From CAYGWX01 sp964353855 [NCBI: uncultured bacterium] (lineage in GTDB: Bacteria > Edwardsbacteria > CAYGWX01): a stretch of 19,808 nt of DNA. Within the stretch, counting starts at the first letter, position 1. Each line of letters starts with the position of its first letter. The translations under genes were made by a program, and so were the position numbers. Where the stretch lies: the NCBI GenBank assembly GCA_964353855.1, contig CAYGWX010000040.1:1-19808 (forward strand), read 5' to 3'. The notes under the pieces are model-generated. The model was given only the letters and a program-made list of their open reading frames with translations, made no database searches and had not been told where the DNA came from. Shown piece after piece: positions 12,596-19,808 of the stretch.

Positions 12596-15238
12596 GTGCC
12601 ACAAAAATTTTTACAACTCAAAATAAGGAAAAGTAAAAGAGGTCCCATTTTGGCGATTACAGAGGAACGATTGAAATCCCTGAAAGGGCTTTCGGAAGCG
12701 GAAGCAAGGGAGAAGCTGAAACGGGAGGGATTTAACGAGCTCCCCTCCGCCAAGAAGCGACATTTCTTCGCTATTGCGTTGGAGGTCGTTAAAGAGCCGA
12801 TGTTACTGATGCTGGTGGCTTGCGGGACGATCTACTTGTTTCTGGGGGAAACCAGCGATGCCCTGTTGCTGTTGGGTTTCGTGTTCGTGATGATCGGCAT
12901 CACCATTTACCAAGAGGGGAAAACCGAGCGGGCCCTGGAAGCCTTGAGAGACCTCTCCAGTCCGCGGGCCCAAGTCATCCGCGAGGGTGAGCATAAACGC
13001 ATCGCAGGGCGTGAGGTCGTCGTGGATGACCTCGTCGTGCTGAGGGAGGGGGACCGGGTGCCCGCAGATGGTGCGTTGCTCTGGGGGAGGAACCTGACCG
13101 TGGATGAATCCCTGCTCACCGGAGAATCGGTTGCAGTCAGAAAGACAGCAGCGGAAAGCGGCGCTGAGGCCCTGACGATGGGAATCCCGGGGGGCGATGA
13201 TCTGCCTTTCGTTTACTCCGGGACCCTCGTGGTCCAAGGCCAGGGGGTCGCCCTAGTCAAAGCGACCGGAATCCGAACCGAGATCGGGAAGATAGGCAAA
13301 GCCCTTCAGACCGTGGGACAGGAGGACACCCTCCTTCAGCGCGAAACCGGAAGGATCGTGAGAGCAGTCTTTCTCATCGCCCTGGTCCTCTTTTCCCTGG
13401 TGGTCGTCGTCTATGGCCTGACCCGCGGCAATTGGCTGGGGGGAATCTTGTCGGGCCTGACCTTGGCGATGGCGATGCTACCAGAGGAATTCCCGGTCGT
13501 ATTGACCATCTTTCTAGCTCTCGGCGCCTGGCGGATATCCCAGAAACGGGTCTTAACGAGAAAGATAGCTGCGGTAGAAATGCTGGGGGCGGCAACGGTC
13601 CTCTGTGCGGACAAGACCGGAACCCTGACCCAGAACCGGATGTCCATCCAAGCCTTATATGCCCGGGACAACTTGGGTTCCGCGAAAGATCTATGCTCCC
13701 TTCCTGAAACTTTCCACGAGCTGGTGGAATATGCAATTCTGGCCAGCAAAAAAGACCCCTTTGACCCCATGGAAAAGGCCTTGAACCAACTGGGCGAGGA
13801 GAAACTTTCCGGTACCGAGCACCTCCACGATGCCTGGAGCCTGGTGCAGGAATACCCGCTCACCCAAAATCTCTTGGCCCTTTCCCACGTTTGGAAATCC
13901 CCGGACGGAAGGGAGTTCATCATCTCAGCGAAGGGGGCACCCGAGGCCATCGCCGACCTTTGCCATCTCGAAGGCCAACCCAAGGAGGCCTTGATAGCTG
14001 TCGTAGGAACGATGGCCGAAAAGGGTCTCCGGGTCCTGGGGGTGGCCAAGGCCTATTTCCAGGAAGAGGAACAGTTGCCAGGAGGGCAACACGATTTCAA
14101 ATTTGAATTCCTCGGGCTCATCGGGCTGGAGGACCCGATCCGCCCCGCGGTGCCGGAGGCCATCCGGGTGTGTTATGAGGCCGGGATTCAGGTCAAAATG
14201 ATCACCGGAGACTACCCGAAAACTGCCCAGAGCATCGCCCAGCAGATCGGCCTCAAAGAACCCTTTCAGGTCATGACCGGGTTGGAAATAGAACGTCTGG
14301 AGCCCGAGGAGCTGCGGAAACGGATCCAGGGGGTCAATGTCTTTGCGCGCGTCGTCCCGGAGCAAAAACTACTTCTGGTGAAGGCCTTCAAGGCGAACGG
14401 CGAGATCGTAGCCATGACCGGGGACGGCGTGAACGATGCCCCCGCTTTGAAGTCCGCCCACATCGGGATCGCCATGGGTGGGAGGGGAACGGATGTCGCA
14501 CGGGAGGCCTCGGACCTTGTCTTGTTGGACGATGACTTCTCGTCTATCGTGACCGCTGTTAGGATGGGCAGGAAGATATTCGACAACCTCAAGAAGGCGA
14601 TGGCCTATATCGTCAGCGTCCACATCCCGATCGCTGGTTTATCCCTGATCCCTGTAATCCTCCAGTGGAAGGATCTGGTGCTCCTGCCGGTGCACATCGT
14701 TTTTTTAGAGCTGATTATCGATCCCGCCTGCTCGGTTGTGTTTGAAGCCGAGCCCGAAGAATCGGATGTCATGAGACGTTACCCCAGACACCCCAAGGAA
14801 CCTCTGCTTGGTAAAAGGTCTTTGACGATCAGCATCCTCCAGGGAGTCATGGCCCTGGCCATCGTCGCCCTCGTCTTCAAAATCTCCCTGATGCTCGGGC
14901 AAAAGATCGAGGAGGCTAGGACGTTGGCCTTCATCACCCTGATCATTTCCAACCTCTGCTTGATCCTGACTAACCGCAGCTGGTCGAAACTCATCCTGAC
15001 CTCCCTCAGAGAGCCAAACATAGCCTTGTTCTGGGTGCTCGGTGGAGCCTTGGTTTTTTTGGGATTCGTCGTGTTCGTCCCTCCCTTGCAAACGCTGTTT
15101 CATTTCGCCCCGATGCATTCCATCGATATCCTGATCGCTCTGGGCGCAGGAATCGCGAGCATCCTCTGGTTCGAATTGGTAAAAATGATTTCGCGCCTGA
15201 AAAACATCGAACTCCTGAAGGAAAAGGTCCAGCGGTGA
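12596..15238 (+). CDS. P-type cation-transporting ATPase (P2-like, PEEFP type)
   Basis: This 880-residue inner-membrane pump has all catalytic elements: actuator motif LTGES (174-178), fourth-helix ion-site motif PEEFP (296-300), phosphorylation site D339 in DKTGTLT, the nucleotide-binding domain (KGAPEAI near 446-452), TGDYPKT (538-543) and hinge GDGVNDAPAL (609-618). Helix 6 carries IIDPACS. No heavy-metal-binding domain or CPC motif is present, so it is not a P1B copper or zinc pump. PEEFP-type relatives of Ca2+/Mn2+ ATPases are the closest class I recognise; the ion is uncertain. The GTG at 12596 is directly abutted by AGGAGG with no spacer, so initiation there is doubtful. TTG at 12650, preceded by AAGAGGT, gives a protein starting just before AITEERLKSL and is a good alternative. 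A REP-like element begins two bases after the stop. Confidence 0.93.
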   Translation: MPQKFLQLKIRKSKRGPILAITEERLKSLKGLSEAEAREKLKREGFNELPSAKKRHFFAIALEVVKEPMLLMLVACGTIYLFLGETSDALLLLGFVFVMIGITIYQEGKTERALEALRDLSSPRAQVIREGEHKRIAGREVVVDDLVVLREGDRVPADGALLWGRNLTVDESLLTGESVAVRKTAAESGAEALTMGIPGGDDLPFVYSGTLVVQGQGVALVKATGIRTEIGKIGKALQTVGQEDTLLQRETGRIVRAVFLIALVLFSLVVVVYGLTRGNWLGGILSGLTLAMAMLPEEFPVVLTIFLALGAWRISQKRVLTRKIAAVEMLGAATVLCADKTGTLTQNRMSIQALYARDNLGSAKDLCSLPETFHELVEYAILASKKDPFDPMEKALNQLGEEKLSGTEHLHDAWSLVQEYPLTQNLLALSHVWKSPDGREFIISAKGAPEAIADLCHLEGQPKEALIAVVGTMAEKGLRVLGVAKAYFQEEEQLPGGQHDFKFEFLGLIGLEDPIRPAVPEAIRVCYEAGIQVKMITGDYPKTAQSIAQQIGLKEPFQVMTGLEIERLEPEELRKRIQGVNVFARVVPEQKLLLVKAFKANGEIVAMTGDGVNDAPALKSAHIGIAMGGRGTDVAREASDLVLLDDDFSSIVTAVRMGRKIFDNLKKAMAYIVSVHIPIAGLSLIPVILQWKDLVLLPVHIVFLELIIDPACSVVFEAEPEESDVMRRYPRHPKEPLLGKRSLTISILQGVMALAIVALVFKISLMLGQKIEEARTLAFITLIISNLCLILTNRSWSKLILTSLREPNIALFWVLGGALVFLGFVVFVPPLQTLFHFAPMHSIDILIALGAGIASILWFELVKMISRLKNIELLKEKVQR

Positions 15239-15239
15239 G

Positions 15240-15395
15240 TGACCTGTCCCCCTGTCATTAGTCCAGTCAGTCCATTCCACTTCCACCCTGTCCCCTCGTC
15301 TCAACCCCTTTTGGAAGCCGAAGCAGGATGGAAGGTGACCTGCCCCCATTCTATGTACCACTCGGCATGTTACTAAAGTCATGCTGCATCGGCTA
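15240..15395. repeat. Rearranged REP-like element pair
   Basis: TGACCTGTCCCCCTGTCATT at 15240 copies the left part of the element at 12187 for about 90 bp (through AAGCCGAAGCAGGATG). It is followed at 15336 by TGACCTGCCCCCATTCTATG, the right end of the element in inverted orientation, continuing CATGTTAC and TCATGCTGC. A head-to-head arrangement of this kind implies recombination or nested insertion. It lies between the ATPase stop and the right tRNA-flank repeat. Confidence 0.6.
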
Positions 15396-15399
15396 CCTG

Positions 15400-15690
15400 G
15401 GGGTGTAGCGGAGTAGGATCCACGGAGAGCCGCCCCAGGGTAAGACAAATATAATCCCCAAACCCCCTTGATTTTAATCGCCTTTTAGCCTATAATACTT
15501 GAGATAATAAAAAAGCAGTCAACACCCCTAACCTGTCCCCCATTCTTTGCTTTGTACCACACGGTACAGCTTTCATGCTGCACAAATTGGAAAGAAAATG
15601 GAATGGTCCAAAAATGAAATGTTTTATAACATCTTTAATATTAATGGGTTGGAGGGCTCGCCTAACGGTATGGCAGCGGACTTGAAATCC
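15400..15690. repeat. Right copy of the ~290-bp direct repeat, leading into intact tRNA-Ser
   Basis: It aligns with 10951-11239 (blocks listed there). It contains a CCTGTCCCCCATTCTTTG REP core (15533-15550) and the AT-rich region expected to hold the tRNA promoter. Here the tRNA continues intact past the anticodon, whereas the left copy breaks off. Confidence 0.75.
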
Positions 15691-15742
15691 GCCGTTCCCG
15701 TTGACTCGGGACATGGGGGTTCGAATCCCTCGCCCTCCGCCA
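15651..15742 (+). tRNA. tRNA-Ser(UGA), intact
   Basis: Acceptor GGAGGGC (15651-15657) pairs with GCCCTCC (15732-15738), followed by G and an encoded CCA (15740-15742). The anticodon stem GCGGA/TCCGC encloses loop CTTGAAA, giving anticodon UGA. A long variable arm with a TCCCG/CGGGA stem and a T-loop TTCGAAT complete a class II serine tRNA. Its 5' half occurs twice elsewhere (854, 11200). Confidence 0.96.
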
Positions 15743-15790
15743 AAAAGCCAAGGAACAGCTGACGATCATCGAAATCCAGCAACAATCGAA

Positions 15791-15819
15791 ACGCCCCCCG
15801 ATCTTAGGGGGGCGTTTTT
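15791..15819 (+). terminator. Rho-independent terminator after tRNA-Ser(UGA)
   Basis: ACGCCCCCC (15791-15799) pairs with GGGGGGCGT (15807-15815) around a 7-nt loop, followed by a T-run, then GC and another long T-run. It ends the tRNA transcript and may also act on the opposite strand for the convergent MshEN gene. Confidence 0.85.
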
Positions 15820-15839
15820 CGCTTTTTTTACTTAACGGC

Positions 15840-16046
15840 TTAGGGGGGCGGAGCCTGGCTTTGAAACTGGCGGGCGAGGGCCGTGCTCAGCTGCTCGGGC
15901 CTGATACAGCCCATCTCGACGAGCAATTCTCCTATCCGGCGTTCCGGGTTGATCATCTGGACCCGACGGGCTTCGTTGATAGAACGGATGTCCGTGAAGC
16001 CCATCTCCACCAGGATCTCGCCGATCAATCGTCGCTGGTCTCTCAC
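15840..16046 (-). CDS. Stand-alone MshEN/T2SSE_N-like domain protein
   Basis: This 68-residue protein consists almost entirely of two similar half-repeats, IGEILVEMGF...INEARRVQ and IGELLVEMGC...LSTALARQ. This is the helical repeat pattern of the N-terminal domain of type II secretion and type IV pilus ATPases (GspE/PilB/MshE), which in some members binds c-di-GMP. No ATPase follows. It begins with GTG at 16046, 32 bp after the TlpA stop, with no clear ribosome-binding site, so translation may depend on the upstream gene. It could be a small ligand-binding or adaptor protein, or a remnant. The domain recognition is reasonable; the role is unknown. Confidence 0.65.
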   Translation of the reverse strand: MRDQRRLIGEILVEMGFTDIRSINEARRVQMINPERRIGELLVEMGCIRPEQLSTALARQFQSQAPPP

Positions 16047-16078
16047 GGTTCGTTTTTTCTCGGAATGCCTCGGAGGGC

Positions 16079-16582
16079 TTACTTCTTCAGCAGTTTATCC
16101 ATCTCATCGGTGAAGGTCTTCTTCTCCTGAAGCCCGACATAGGAGGCCGCGATATTGCCCTCCTTGTCCAGGATGAAGGTTGCTGGGATGGCGTTGATCC
16201 CACCGTATTTGACCGTGACCTCCTTGTTCCCGATGAGCACAGGATAGGCGATGGTCAGCTTGTGCTTCTTCATCCCCTTGAGGATCTCGTCCTTCCCGCC
16301 TTCATCCAAGGCAATGCCCACGACCGTGGCCCCCTTGGCCTTGTATTTCTTGTAGATTGCATTCAAGTCCGGGATCCCCCGTCGGCAGGGCCCGCACCAG
16401 GTGGCCCAGAAATCCAGGATCACGGCCTTTCCCTTGAGGTCGGCTAAGCTGAGGGTTTTGCCTTTCAGGTCCTGCAGGTTGAAATCTGGAGCTTTACCGG
16501 CTCGGGCCCAACCCGCTCCACCCAGGAGTAAGAGGCTGAGGACCAGGCCTATGGTCCAGAAACGTTTAAATCGAAAGCTCAT
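16079..16582 (-). CDS. TlpA/ResA-like exported thioredoxin
   Basis: This 167-residue protein has an N-terminal signal or anchor (basic FRFKRF then a hydrophobic run ending near ARA-G) and a thioredoxin fold with catalytic WCGPC in FWATWCGPCRRGIPDL, a cis-proline segment INAIPATF and an internal region typical of TlpA/ResA. It acts outside the cytoplasmic membrane as a thiol-disulfide reductase, commonly in cytochrome c maturation or metal-enzyme assembly. It is transcribed from its own promoter (16649 to 16621), and the ATG follows AAGGAGAGG. It lies next to a c-type cytochrome gene, which suits a heme-ligation helper role, though a terminator separates the two. Confidence 0.92.
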   Translation of the reverse strand: MSFRFKRFWTIGLVLSLLLLGGAGWARAGKAPDFNLQDLKGKTLSLADLKGKAVILDFWATWCGPCRRGIPDLNAIYKKYKAKGATVVGIALDEGGKDEILKGMKKHKLTIAYPVLIGNKEVTVKYGGINAIPATFILDKEGNIAASYVGLQEKKTFTDEMDKLLKK

Positions 16583-16620
16583 CTTCGCCTCTCCTTATAT
16601 CACATTTTATCAACGATATA

Positions 16621-16649
16621 ATGATAACAGAACGAATCATCTAAGTCAA
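16621..16649 (-). promoter_or_regulatory. Sigma-70 promoter of the TlpA gene
   Basis: TTGACT (16649 to 16644), a 17-bp spacer and TATCAT (16626 to 16621); each box matches consensus at five of six positions. The predicted start is near 16614, about 30 nt before the ATG. Confidence 0.65.
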
Positions 16650-16662
16650 GAAGTGTCCGAAT

Positions 16663-16694
16663 AAAAAAGCAGCCCTAAAAGGGGCTGTTTTTTT
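16663..16694. terminator. Bidirectional terminator between cytochrome and TlpA genes
   Basis: CAGCCCT (16670-16676) pairs with GGGGCTG (16681-16687), including one G-T pair, with a 4-nt loop. It is flanked by A6 on the left and T7 on the right, so both strands have a U-tract. For the minus strand it ends the cusA-to-cytochrome transcript. Confidence 0.8.
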
Positions 16695-16716
16695 AGAGCA
16701 TCAATGTTCGTTCCGA

Positions 16717-17262
16717 TTAACTCTCCTTCTTCACCAGGTTCATTCCGCACTTGGGACACTTCCCGGGCACCTCCGAGACGACCTCCGGGTGCATCGGACA
16801 GGTGTAGGCCAGCTTGACCTCCTTGGTTGTGGCCTCGGTTTTCTTGGGACCCAGGGACTTGATGTAGTTCACCAAGTGCCACCGGCCCATCCCCAAGACG
16901 GTCTTCTCGTAGGCGGCCATGCCGGTGCCGCTCACGCCCTTGGTGATCGTGGTGTAGATTTCCCCGTCCGAGCCGCCGTGCTTCCATGTGGAGTCGGTAA
17001 GGTTCGCGGCCAGCGGGTTCAGGGCCTTTCCGGTCGGCGTATCGCCGTTCCCCTTCTCCCCGTGGCAGGTGATGCAGTTGTTCATGAAGATCTCCTTGCC
17101 GCGGGCGAGGGAGGTCGCTGTGGGCTTGGCCGGATTCCTCAGGGCCGCAGCGTCCGCGTGACGATGCTCGCTGGCCTCGTGCTTTTCCTCAGCCCAGGAA
17201 AGCGCCCACAGCGCTACGCCCAAGATCAAGGTGACGGTCAGCCAGGGTGTCCATTTCTTCAT
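16717..17262 (-). CDS. Exported cytochrome c fused to a heavy-metal-binding domain
   Basis: This 181-residue protein has a signal peptide (residues 1 to about 24, WLTVTLILGVALWALSWA), a His-rich segment (HEASEHRH), a class I cytochrome c domain with heme motif CITCH near residue 63 and a plausible axial Met in GTGMAAYE, and a C-terminal YTCPMHPEVV...PGKCPKCGMNLV motif. The last is the small heavy-metal-binding (YHS-like) domain often found at the ends of CusB, CopB and copper ATPases. Fusing it to a cytochrome is uncommon. It suggests a periplasmic electron carrier that also binds or senses copper. It is encoded 42 bp after the Met-rich protein and in line with the RND pump, so it probably belongs to the same metal-response transcript. 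Confidence 0.9.
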   Translation of the reverse strand: MKKWTPWLTVTLILGVALWALSWAEEKHEASEHRHADAAALRNPAKPTATSLARGKEIFMNNCITCHGEKGNGDTPTGKALNPLAANLTDSTWKHGGSDGEIYTTITKGVSGTGMAAYEKTVLGMGRWHLVNYIKSLGPKKTEATTKEVKLAYTCPMHPEVVSEVPGKCPKCGMNLVKKES

Positions 17263-17304
17263 TCGTTACTCTCCTTCGTGGGGTAAATGTTTTTGACTGC
17301 GAAT

Positions 17305-17682
17305 CTACATTCCCATTCGGGCAGAACCCCTCCCTCGTGTTTTGGAGGGTCGGCCGGATGCTTTCTTCTTGTCTGAGATACCCGGAACGCCTTGAGACAT
17401 GCGGCTCATCCCGATGGCTCTGCGCTCGGTCATTCCTTGAGACATCCCGCCCATCCGGACGGATTTGCCTCGCTGTGTCATCTCCGGCAGGGCCATGCCA
17501 TCCATTCCGGAATCCCTTGTCTTCATGCCCGAACTCATTCCATCCATCTTGGGCGTATAGGCAGGACGTTTCGCCTTCATCGTCCCTCCTCCCCTGCCCA
17601 TCCTTTCGCTTCCCAATCCTTGAACGCTAAAGGCGGTCAGGACGACAAGCGCGAACATCAAAGACATCAACGCATTTCGCAT
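17305..17682 (-). CDS. Methionine-rich exported protein, probable copper/silver binder
   Basis: This 125-residue protein has a signal peptide (about 1-25, ALMSLMFALVVLTAFSVQG). The mature part is basic and has about 15 methionines in clusters such as MDGMSSGM, MDGMALPEM, MGGMSQGM and MSRM, with no cysteine. Met-rich, low-complexity periplasmic proteins of this sort commonly bind Cu(I) or Ag(I). It is encoded 3 bp after the RND pump gene, so it is almost certainly cotranscribed. I do not recognise a named family; metal binding is inferred from composition and context. Confidence 0.78.
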   Translation of the reverse strand: MRNALMSLMFALVVLTAFSVQGLGSERMGRGGGTMKAKRPAYTPKMDGMSSGMKTRDSGMDGMALPEMTQRGKSVRMGGMSQGMTERRAIGMSRMSQGVPGISDKKKASGRPSKTRGRGSARMGM

Positions 17683-17685
17683 CGT

Positions 17686-19808
17686 CTAAAGTCCCTGGGG
17701 CCCGGTTGAGGCGGGAGCTGGTTCAGGGCGAGGTATCCAAGCCGCCCGGCTCTGCTTCATCTCCACGTGCCACTTCCAGAGAAGGTAGATCGCGGGATAG
17801 ACCAGAAGCTCCATCAGGAAGGAGGTGAAGATCCCCCCGAACATCGGCCCGGCGATGCGCTTCATCACGTCCGCCCCGGTGCCCACGGACCACATGATGG
17901 GCAGGAGCCCGAAGAACAGGCAGGCCACGGTCATCATCTTGGGGCGCACCCGCTTCACGGCCCCGTGGATGATGGACTCCTTCAAGTCCTCTTTGGTGCG
18001 CATCCGGCCCTGCGACCTCATCTCATCAAACGCCAGGTCCAGGTATAGGAGCATGAAGATGCCGGTTTCGGCATCCAGGCCCAATAGGGCGATGATCCCC
18101 ACCCAGACCGCGATGCTCATGTGGTAGCCGGAGAGGTAGAGGAGCCAGATTGCCCCCACGGCTGAGAAGGGCACGGCCAGAAGGACCAGGAAGGTCTTGA
18201 ACAGGGAGCGGGTGTTCAAGTAAAGCAGGATCAGGATGATGAGGAGGGTGATCGGCACGACCAGAAGCAGGCGCTTGGCTACTCTCTGCATGAACTCATA
18301 CTGCCCGCTCCACTCCAGGGCATAACCGGTGTGCTTGTCGAGCCCTTTGGCCACGGCCTGTTTGGCGTCGTGGACGTAGCTCCCGATGTCCCTGTTAGCG
18401 ATGTCCACGTAGACGTAGCCCGAGAGCATTCCGTTCTCGTCCCGGATCATGGAGGGCCCCAGAGAGAGATGGATATCGGCTAATTGGGCCAAGGGGACCT
18501 GGGCGCCGCTCGGCGTAGGAACGAGCACGCGGCGCAACTTATCTAGGTCATCGCGCAGCTCCCGGGCGTAGCGCACGTTGACCGAATAGCGCTCCCGTCC
18601 CTCCACCGTGGTCGTGACGTTCTCCCCGCCCACCGCGGACATGATGACCATGTTGGCATCGTCCACCGAAAGCCCGTACCGGGCCAGGTCCTCGCGCTTT
18701 AGGTCGAAGTCCAGAAAGTATCCCCCGGCGACCCTCTCGGCGTACACGCTGCGGGTTCCGCGAACCTCTTTGATGATCCCCTCGATCTTCTCCCCCAAAA
18801 CCTGGATCGTGTCCAGGTTCGCGCCCGATATCTTGATCCCGATCGGGGTGCGGATCCCGGTGGTGAGCATGTCGGTCCGGGCCTTGATGGGCATGGTCCA
18901 GGCATTGCTGACTCCCGGGAAATGCATCTTCGCGTCCATCTCATTGACCAGGTCCTCCCACGAGATGGTCTCCGGCCAGATGTGCCCTAAGAGGCCCTTG
19001 ACAGGACCGATAGGCCAAGAGGAATACCAGCGATGCTTCTTCCGCCATTCTTTCTCAGGCTTCAGGATGACCGTGGTCTCCATCATGGAGTAAGGCGCGG
19101 GGTCCGTGGAAGTTTCCGCCCGTCCCGCCTTTCCGAAGACCCGCTCCACCTCCGGAAAGCCCTTCAGGATCTTGTCCTGGACCACGAGCAGCCTCTGGGC
19201 CTCTGTGACCGAAATCCCCGGAAGGGTGGTCGGCATGTACAGGATCGAACCCTCGTTCAACGGCGGCATGAACTCCGTGCCCAGCTTGAAGAAGACCGGT
19301 ATGGTGGCAAGCACGATGATCAGGGCCGCCAGGATCACGCTCTTGGGAAAGCGCAGCACGAAATGAGCGCCCGGTTGATAGACCTTGAACAGAAACCGGG
19401 AAATGGGGTGTTTCTCTTCGCGGTGCATCCGGCCCACCAGGATCGCGTTTACGATCTTGGCTAACCACTTGGGGCGGAACTTGTAGTCGTCCAGTCGGAT
19501 GAACAGCATCCGGATTGCCGGGTCCAGGGTGATCGCCAGCACCGCGGCGATAGCCATGGAGAAGTTCTTGGTGAAGGCCAGGGGCTTGAACAGTCTGCCC
19601 TCCTGGGCCTCCAGGGCGAACACCGGGAGGAACGCGACCGCGATCACCAGGAGCGAGAAGAAGGAGGGCCGCCCCACCTCCTGGATGGCTTTGACGAGCA
19701 CCTCCTTGTAATCCCCCTTCCGGCCTTCGTTCTGCCAGCGCTCCAGTTTCTTGTGGGCGTTCTCCACGACCACGATGGCCGCATCCACCATGGCCCCGAT
19801 GGCCAGGG
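17686..19808 (-). CDS. cusA: CusA/CzcA-type RND heavy-metal efflux pump, 5' part outside window
   Basis: More than 700 C-terminal residues are present; the frame stays open to the right edge (LAIGAMVDAAIVVVENAHK at the edge is transmembrane helix 4 territory), so the N-terminal third is missing. Recognisable segments include LGTEFMPPLNEGSILYMPTT, RVFGKAGRAETSTDPAP, METTVILKP and TPIGIKISG, all typical of the heavy-metal (HME) RND subfamily and closest in feel to CusA (Cu+/Ag+). Transmembrane helices 5-12 can be followed to the C-terminus. It is the inner-membrane proton-driven pump of a tripartite exporter; the CusB/CusC partners are expected upstream, outside the window. Downstream Met-rich and copper-domain cytochrome genes support a monovalent-copper substrate. 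The LPGIS segment has Ile where I expect Met in CusA (LPGMS), which leaves some doubt. Confidence 0.92.
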   Translation of the reverse strand, partial: LAIGAMVDAAIVVVENAHKKLERWQNEGRKGDYKEVLVKAIQEVGRPSFFSLLVIAVAFLPVFALEAQEGRLFKPLAFTKNFSMAIAAVLAITLDPAIRMLFIRLDDYKFRPKWLAKIVNAILVGRMHREEKHPISRFLFKVYQPGAHFVLRFPKSVILAALIIVLATIPVFFKLGTEFMPPLNEGSILYMPTTLPGISVTEAQRLLVVQDKILKGFPEVERVFGKAGRAETSTDPAPYSMMETTVILKPEKEWRKKHRWYSSWPIGPVKGLLGHIWPETISWEDLVNEMDAKMHFPGVSNAWTMPIKARTDMLTTGIRTPIGIKISGANLDTIQVLGEKIEGIIKEVRGTRSVYAERVAGGYFLDFDLKREDLARYGLSVDDANMVIMSAVGGENVTTTVEGRERYSVNVRYARELRDDLDKLRRVLVPTPSGAQVPLAQLADIHLSLGPSMIRDENGMLSGYVYVDIANRDIGSYVHDAKQAVAKGLDKHTGYALEWSGQYEFMQRVAKRLLLVVPITLLIILILLYLNTRSLFKTFLVLLAVPFSAVGAIWLLYLSGYHMSIAVWVGIIALLGLDAETGIFMLLYLDLAFDEMRSQGRMRTKEDLKESIIHGAVKRVRPKMMTVACLFFGLLPIMWSVGTGADVMKRIAGPMFGGIFTSFLMELLVYPAIYLLWKWHVEMKQSRAAWIPRPEPAPASTGPQGL

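Noticed and set aside
12540-12600. Mn2+ (yybP-ykoY) or Mg2+ riboswitch before the P-type ATPase
   Set aside because: The leader is only about 50-100 nt and shows two simple hairpins without the conserved loop sequences of those classes.

Overview
The window looks like a GC-rich, Gram-negative, probably anaerobic or facultative bacterium. It has exported c-type cytochrome and TlpA proteins, an RND efflux pump, sigma-54 regulation and multi-subunit Fe-S flavoenzymes. The gene families recall Desulfobacterota or NC10/Rokubacteria-like lineages, but no phylogenetic marker is present, so this is only an impression.

Layout. (1) 1-71: the 5' part of a tRNA-Ser(GCU) running off the left edge, then a nested palindrome and a REC-DUF4388 response regulator with a leaderless-looking start. 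(2) 854-1206: a repeat made of a tRNA-Ser(UGA) 5' half joined to a terminator hairpin and a conserved tail, then more hairpins. (3) 7147 to 1285 (minus): a tight six-gene operon with gaps of 20-37 bp. In order it encodes two small proteins with a repeated four-cysteine motif, a NuoE-like subunit carrying the same motif at its N-terminus and zinc ribbons at its C-terminus, a HydB/NuoF-like flavoprotein, a HoxU-like Fe-S protein, and a GltS-like FMN protein that lacks the usual [3Fe-4S] cysteines. (4) 7148-7656: the operon control region, with a sigma-54-type promoter, a palindromic candidate activator site, a strong bidirectional terminator and an 11-bp-period repeat array. (5) 10770 to 7657 (minus): a soluble GAF-type histidine kinase and an NtrC-type sigma-54 activator, the obvious regulators of the operon. 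(6) 10.8-15.8 kb: an accessory stretch with a ZIP-transporter remnant, REP/MITE-like elements, a small membrane protein and a P-type cation ATPase. About 290 bp of tRNA-Ser(UGA) flank plus 5' half is duplicated on either side; the left copy is broken and the right copy leads into an intact tRNA. (7) 15840-19808 (minus): a lone MshEN-type protein, a TlpA thioredoxin, a cytochrome c fused to a heavy-metal-binding domain, a Met-rich exported protein and a CusA-type RND pump cut by the right edge, together suggesting a copper/silver export module.

The most novel system is the redox operon. HydB/HydC-like (bifurcation-type) NADH subunits are paired with a GltS-like FMN enzyme of unknown substrate and with an apparently undescribed C-x2-C-x5-C-x11/12-C-E-E-F/Y domain present five times in three adjacent genes. 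A dedicated kinase/sigma-54 activator pair sits directly upstream. All alignments were made by eye, and functional assignments come from motifs and context.
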